Shown: positions 63,162 to 64,000 of the stretch, piece after piece
Layout of the letters: each line of letters begins with the position of its first letter
Numbering within the stretch: position 1 is the first letter of the stretch
Assembly (NCBI RefSeq): GCF_000346485.2
Contig: NZ_KQ976354.1
Coordinates: forward strand, 2,731,421-2,795,420
Direction of reading: 5' to 3'
Source of the DNA: Scytonema hofmannii PCC 7110
GTDB lineage: Bacteria > Cyanobacteriota > Cyanobacteriia > Cyanobacteriales > Nostocaceae
Length of the DNA stretch: 64,000 nt
Translations under genes and position numbers: made by a program
The notes under the pieces: model-generated
Told to the model about the DNA's origin: nothing
Databases searched by the model: none
Seen by the model: only the letters and a program-made list of their open reading frames with translations

Positions 63162-63869
63162 ATGGCGTACAAAAACAGCATTTGCGCTGAAAACTCAATC
63201 TCTGAATATCCCATCATCGAAGACAACACCTTAACCGTTGAACCTCCTTCTGGTTTGCAACTGAGCGACTCTAACGAGCGAACTTCGATCCCCGGTACTG
63301 AATCTGATGTGAGTGTGTTTAATCCACCCGCAACTAATTTCTTTGTTAAAGCTCCAGATGGAGAGAATATTGGTTATGTGTCTCTAACAGATGCTCTTGG
63401 TAGTGGATCTGTGAGGTTGACCAAAACTTTGGATGTCGCTTCCAACACTCGTTACACCTTTTCGGTTGATGTAAGTAATCCCACAAACACTAAGGAGCAG
63501 GAGATTGCAGCGCTCTTTGACAAATGGAATGCTGCTTTGCAAACAGGAAATCCCGATGAAGTAGTCAAGCTCTATGCGAAAGATGGTGTGCTCCTGCCAA
63601 CGTTGTCTAATAAGGTACGGGTCACTCATTCACAAATGAGAGACTACTTCAAGCATTTCCTCAAATACGAGCCTAAAGGTTCAATCCTTCAACAAAACAT
63701 CCGCGTCATTAACAACTTTTTTGCTATTAACTCGGGTGTCTACAGCTTTAATTTAATTAAGAATCACAAGCCGGAAAAGGTCGTGGCACGTTACTCGTTC
63801 GTCTATCACCACGATGGCAATGACTGGCTAATTGTTGACCACCATTCTTCTGCTATGCCTGAGATTTGA
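63162..63869 (+). CDS. NTF2-like (CaMKII association/SgcJ-type) domain protein
   Basis: A 235-residue protein. Residues ~108-235 are an NTF2-like cone fold of the SgcJ/EcaC or CaMKII-association-domain type: QEIAALFDKWNAALQTGNPD, VVKLYAKDGVLLPTLS, MRDYFKHFL, VYSFNLI and VARYSFVYHHDGNDWLIVDH. Such domains often bind small ligands or oligomerise; no catalytic site is certain. The first ~107 residues have no signal peptide and are Ser/Asn/Pro-rich with a beta-strand section (FFVKAPDGENIGYVSLTDAL); I do not recognise it. GGAGAAG lies 7 bp before the ATG. Complete in the window. Confidence 0.8.
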   Translation: MAYKNSICAENSISEYPIIEDNTLTVEPPSGLQLSDSNERTSIPGTESDVSVFNPPATNFFVKAPDGENIGYVSLTDALGSGSVRLTKTLDVASNTRYTFSVDVSNPTNTKEQEIAALFDKWNAALQTGNPDEVVKLYAKDGVLLPTLSNKVRVTHSQMRDYFKHFLKYEPKGSILQQNIRVINNFFAINSGVYSFNLIKNHKPEKVVARYSFVYHHDGNDWLIVDHHSSAMPEI

Positions 63870-64000
63870 CGAAGTCTCGTTAAGCGATCGTCAAATCTCA
63901 AAGTAACTTCCAGGTAATCTGACTTCACCCGCAACGTATTCAAGTCAGCGACCCTCTCACGAGAGCCGCTGCTCCAAAACCATACTATTTCAAGGTTGGT

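Overview
The window looks like chromosome from a filamentous, heterocyst-forming cyanobacterium (Nostocales). Support: abundant HIP1 octamers (GCGATCGC), a phycobilin reductase gene (pcyA), a devBCA-type operon (the exporter used for heterocyst envelope glycolipids), a PxcA/CemA-type protein, a Mo-nitrogenase C-terminal-family protein, several Uma2 (DUF820) nucleases, and heavy loading with short tandem and palindromic repeats. No rRNA, tRNA or CRISPR array was recognised. The genus cannot be fixed from this sequence alone.

Layout. 1-12.5 kb is mostly housekeeping: a secreted TPR protein (cut by the window edge), an orphan ECF-like ATPase, pcyA, devB-devC-devA behind a textbook NtcA-type promoter, a HAD phosphatase, a DUF2887/Rpn-type nuclease-like protein, an aspartic-protease pair and a CNNM/CorC-type membrane protein. 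12.8-16.5 kb is mfd, whose N-terminal half carries three repeat-derived insertions. 16.6-22.7 kb is degraded accessory DNA: a P-loop ATPase cut by a DUF772-type insertion sequence, a deleted and frameshifted P-loop/TPR gene, two tandem Uma2 copies and a stray delta-60 fragment. 22.8-30.2 kb is one 2472-codon RTX adhesin-like gene. 31-37 kb has the Mo-nitrogenase-like protein, pxcA, and a co-oriented set of two-component system, SbtA-like transporter and fused tandem SbtB/PII-like protein. 37.3-39.1 kb is a complete-looking IS607 element (serine recombinase plus TnpB). 39.1-46.1 kb holds a cupin/creatininase pair, malic enzyme and two Tat-exported PhoD phosphatases with Pho-box-like repeats. 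46.4-50.3 kb has two Uma2 genes, an IS200-type element that appears to break a small gene, and a Tat-targeted aldo/keto reductase.

50.7-60.4 kb is the most interesting block, all on the minus strand: two membrane Ser/Thr kinases, then a CHAT-TIR-AAA protein overlapping by 35 bp an AAA-transmembrane-coiled-coil-WD40 protein with 13 near-identical WD repeats. Read together, the last two look like one STAND-type sensor/effector machine divided between two polypeptides: the first has two possible death effectors and no sensor, the second has a sensor and no effector. This is the best candidate for an undescribed (defence or cell-death) system. The rest of the window holds an alpha/beta hydrolase with a membrane N-terminus, about 1.5 kb of repeat-rich non-coding DNA and an NTF2-like protein.

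A second theme is repeat invasion of genes. Families seen between genes (AT-rich heptamers, GGGGAAT/GGGGAGT runs, palindromes, MITE-like elements) also form parts of reading frames in mfd, a secreted small protein and an alpha/beta hydrolase, and extend the apparent N-termini of several others.
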